From Pegea sp. RAD2-039 (Eukaryota > Chordata > Thaliacea > Salpida > Salpidae), in NCBI GenBank assembly GCA_034620365.1, contig JAQGEQ010000380.1:3410001-3474000 (forward strand): 64,000 bases of DNA, given 5' to 3'. Below are positions 61,398 to 64,000 of the stretch, piece by piece (within the stretch, counting starts at the first letter, position 1; every line of letters begins with the position of its first letter). A model generated the notes under the pieces. It made no database searches, was not told the DNA's origin, and saw nothing but the letters and a program-made list of their open reading frames with translations. Made by a program: the position numbers and the translations under genes.

Positions 61398-62639
61398 TGA
61401 TTTGGTTATTAAACAATTAATATTATGCAAACAAGTAGTTAAAAAGATTTATGTGAAAAAGATTTTAGAATTTAGATCTAAAAATTTAAAATATTCAATT
61501 TTTTCGGTCTGTCTCAGGCTCATTGGAATTAATCTAGATATTAATTGAATTATTATTATTATCTTACTAAGAAAAGCTGTAACTCGTTTAGAGAACCTTA
61601 GCAGACTTACTTGAATCGGGTTGAAAAACAACAAAAGGTACATCTACATTCATACGATTTCAAACAAGCTACAAAGATATATTAAATAAAATTCTTTGAG
61701 AATGATATATCTAAGAATGTTTACAAATTTCAAGTTGATAAACTTTTAGTGATTTGTTTTAATGTATGATTAATGTCGCTGTACGATTTCGATTATAACA
61801 AAAACGATAAATACACTAACGATACGTGTTATCGACAACACAGCCTATTACCGAATGACAACAGTCTAAATGAGAATGACAGTTAACACATTTACATAAG
61901 CAGCAAGATGCTTTACTGTTATACCACACTGTTTAACAGCCTCCCAATATTTAACACAAATTTTGAAATTTAAGGGTCTAATTTCATCCTCAATGACAAT
62001 CAGCAGCTACATATTTCTAACAGTACAAAAGTCGTACAACTACAATAAATATGACAAAAAACAATGATACAAATACTATTCTAAAATCTCAGTTACTTTT
62101 ATGCAAAGTTTGAAATTTTTGCTATTGACAATCAAGTTAACGTCACGTGCAATCGTTGCAAAAGCTACTTAAGATGGTTGCAAGTTAATCAATTGTAGAA
62201 TTAACCTTTTTAAATTCATTTTATCCAAAATGAAATTCACAATTATAAATCGAAGCAGATAGGTAATCTTCTGGGCATCTGCTATCAAACTGGGATCTAC
62301 TCCAAGAGTTCGACTCAAAAACTCAACAAAGTTTTACTTTTGTTAATAGATCTTCTTACTCCATCTTAAGTTGTGAAAAGATCGGAAACTACAAACGCAT
62401 CCATAGGATAGAACAATAACTCCACTAACGATATGAAAGAATCTGTTTCACCAATACGATGATAACGAAGCTACTAATAAGCCGCTGGCATATTTCCAAA
62501 GATCCTTGAAATCAATTGCCTGTTTGGATGGAAAAAGTTTTGTGGTAAAATACTCTGCTATATAACTTGTTATATGATTGAAGCATGAAAGATGCAATTG
62601 ATAATGTTAACCATGAATGCCAGATTAGTAAATGATTAT

Positions 62640-63241
62640 CTGTCATCGAATCGAGGGACGTTTTTTTCTTCTCAACAAATTTTCAATTTCTGGAATAAGA
62701 TCATAAAATCTTTTCAAACAATTAGCTCATGACTCAACTATTGAATCGTCGGCATCAACAATTTGAACTTGTGATGATTCATTAATTTTTTCGATTCATT
62801 TGAGATTACTACAGTTGATACTTTTGAAATATCGAAAGTCTTGGCATTAAGTTTCTTGGTGCAAAATGTCACGAGATCAAAATGATTTCCTTCGCGTCAC
62901 TTTCCAACGATTCCTTAAAGTCGTAGATTAGAACCAACATTAGAGGGCAACCTCCAGACTTTACTGCAATATTACTTTGCCTTAGAAATATTTTTCTGAA
63001 ATTCATGAAATAGATCTGTTGTGCCACAAAAATAACTCAACATAAAAAACACCTCAACTATCTTCAACATGACTTCATAATTATTCCTTATCTCTAAAGT
63101 ATCACCGAGTAGTAAATAAATTTTTAACGTTAAAAAATAGTCAGCTTTATCATTAGATAAATCTTCATTGCGTCGCGCGACTTTATCATTAATTAGTTTA
63201 AGCTTTAGGTTAAGCTTTATTGCCATATCATTTTTCTGCAA
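62640..63241 (-). pseudogene. Possible decayed coding sequence, origin unknown
   Basis: On the minus strand an 89-codon ORF (63241-62972; KIYLLLGDTLEIRNNYEVML, EVFFMLSYFCGTTDLFHEFQ) is followed by further protein-like stretches in shifting frames (VTFCTKKLNAKTFDISK, NESKKLMNHHKFKLLMP) with in-frame stops down to about 62640. The pattern suggests a degraded gene or transposon. I cannot assign a family. Confidence 0.22.
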
Positions 63242-64000
63242 ATATGCCTTACTTAAAAATTTTATCGTTGGATTAAAGTTTTATATTTCAGGGTGGCAAA
63301 TAAACAGTTTCTAGATATGTCTTTAATACCTATTTCAAACTTTAAAGCATCGTCATAAAAACATAAATTTGAATTAAGAAATGATGATTTTAAAGTATTT
63401 ACAAGTAACAATGGCATTTAAGGATTGTATTATGTTTAACTTTGATTATAAACTGAAATAAATCTTGCTAGAAAAAGATGCATCTAGTGTTCAAATACTT
63501 CACGAAAGTTGACTTATATTTACCATATCTTCAACTAACTTTTTGATCAGGTTTCTTACTACTGAAGTCGTTTCAAAAATGTTCGGAAAAGAGATCATTT
63601 AAAAAAATTCAGAACATTTGCCTAGCTTCATTAAGAAATTATATAAGAAATAATAAGTTGTCAGTTGAGCTAAAGTTATAGCGAAAAGGAATTTAGTATA
63701 ACTGAACTGAAATACAAACTTGAAAAAACAACAAAAATATACCTTGGCAGTTTTCATTCTTACTTTAAAAGTATATTCACAAAAAACAGTTTTGAAAAGC
63801 ACTCATATCAACCAAACAGCTGCAACAGCTACTTGTAGATAAAAAAAACTAAATTTCATTTTCGAACATTCTATATAAACAATTTTTTCCGAAGTAAAAC
63901 GGTCAACTTTACTCTAAAATTTGCATTCTTATAGTTGAAAAAAGTATTTGAAAAAGTCTTTATCAGCCTAAAAAATAGTTTTTAAATCTTAGATCTTTGA

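Larger units (their letters stand above)
58103..64000. other. AT-rich flank upstream of GRAF
   Basis: About 5.9 kb, extremely AT-rich to about 61000 with no supported gene. From about 61750 composition is more mixed, with protein-like but broken frames on the minus strand. No tRNA, rRNA or CRISPR-like structure was seen. Confidence 0.45.

Overview
The window is animal nuclear DNA. Genes are split into many short exons with GT-AG introns, often only 50-100 bp, and the proteins are metazoan: talin, an Iroquois homeobox factor and a GRAF-type BAR-PH-RhoGAP-SH3 protein. Exons are fairly GC-rich, while the spaces between genes are long and very AT-rich. The single talin plus Irx and GRAF, the tiny introns and the AT-rich deserts would suit an invertebrate such as a tunicate, but the phylum is an inference and the species cannot be named from sequence alone.

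Layout. 1-522 (+): three exons of an unidentified coiled-coil protein that enters from the left edge. 2951-4212 (+): a three-exon, in-phase model for a small basic protein with an N-myristoylation-type start. 5833-7626 (+): an acidic, repeat-bearing protein with a capping-protein-interaction (CPI) type motif, complete to stop and polyA signal. 11686-13004 (+): a complete four-exon glutathione S-transferase. 14508-26981 (-): complete talin in about 46 exons. 26982-43884: a 17-kb AT-rich desert holding one decayed gag-like reading frame. 43885-48511 (+): a complete five-exon Iroquois homeobox gene. 53155-58102 (-): a complete GRAF-like RhoGAP. 58103-64000: AT-rich sequence with two weak, unassigned ORFs.

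Shared theme. Talin, GRAF and the CPI-motif protein all act where the actin cytoskeleton meets membrane or adhesion sites. The window is too small to say whether this is more than chance.

Most unusual structure. The palindrome TGACGTCA (the CRE/ATF site) and near matches are scattered through introns, flanks and even coding exons far above chance. In the last Irx exon they write repeated Met-Thr-Ser codons, and in several talin introns they form the 3' splice site. In a GRAF intron they are organised into a 17-unit tandem array fused to CACGTG E-boxes. A neighbouring GRAF intron is built mostly from three 20-bp X-box-like palindromes, and a talin intron holds a roughly 20-copy, 20-bp minisatellite. 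Talin also shows an apparent single-base frameshift in its FERM domain.
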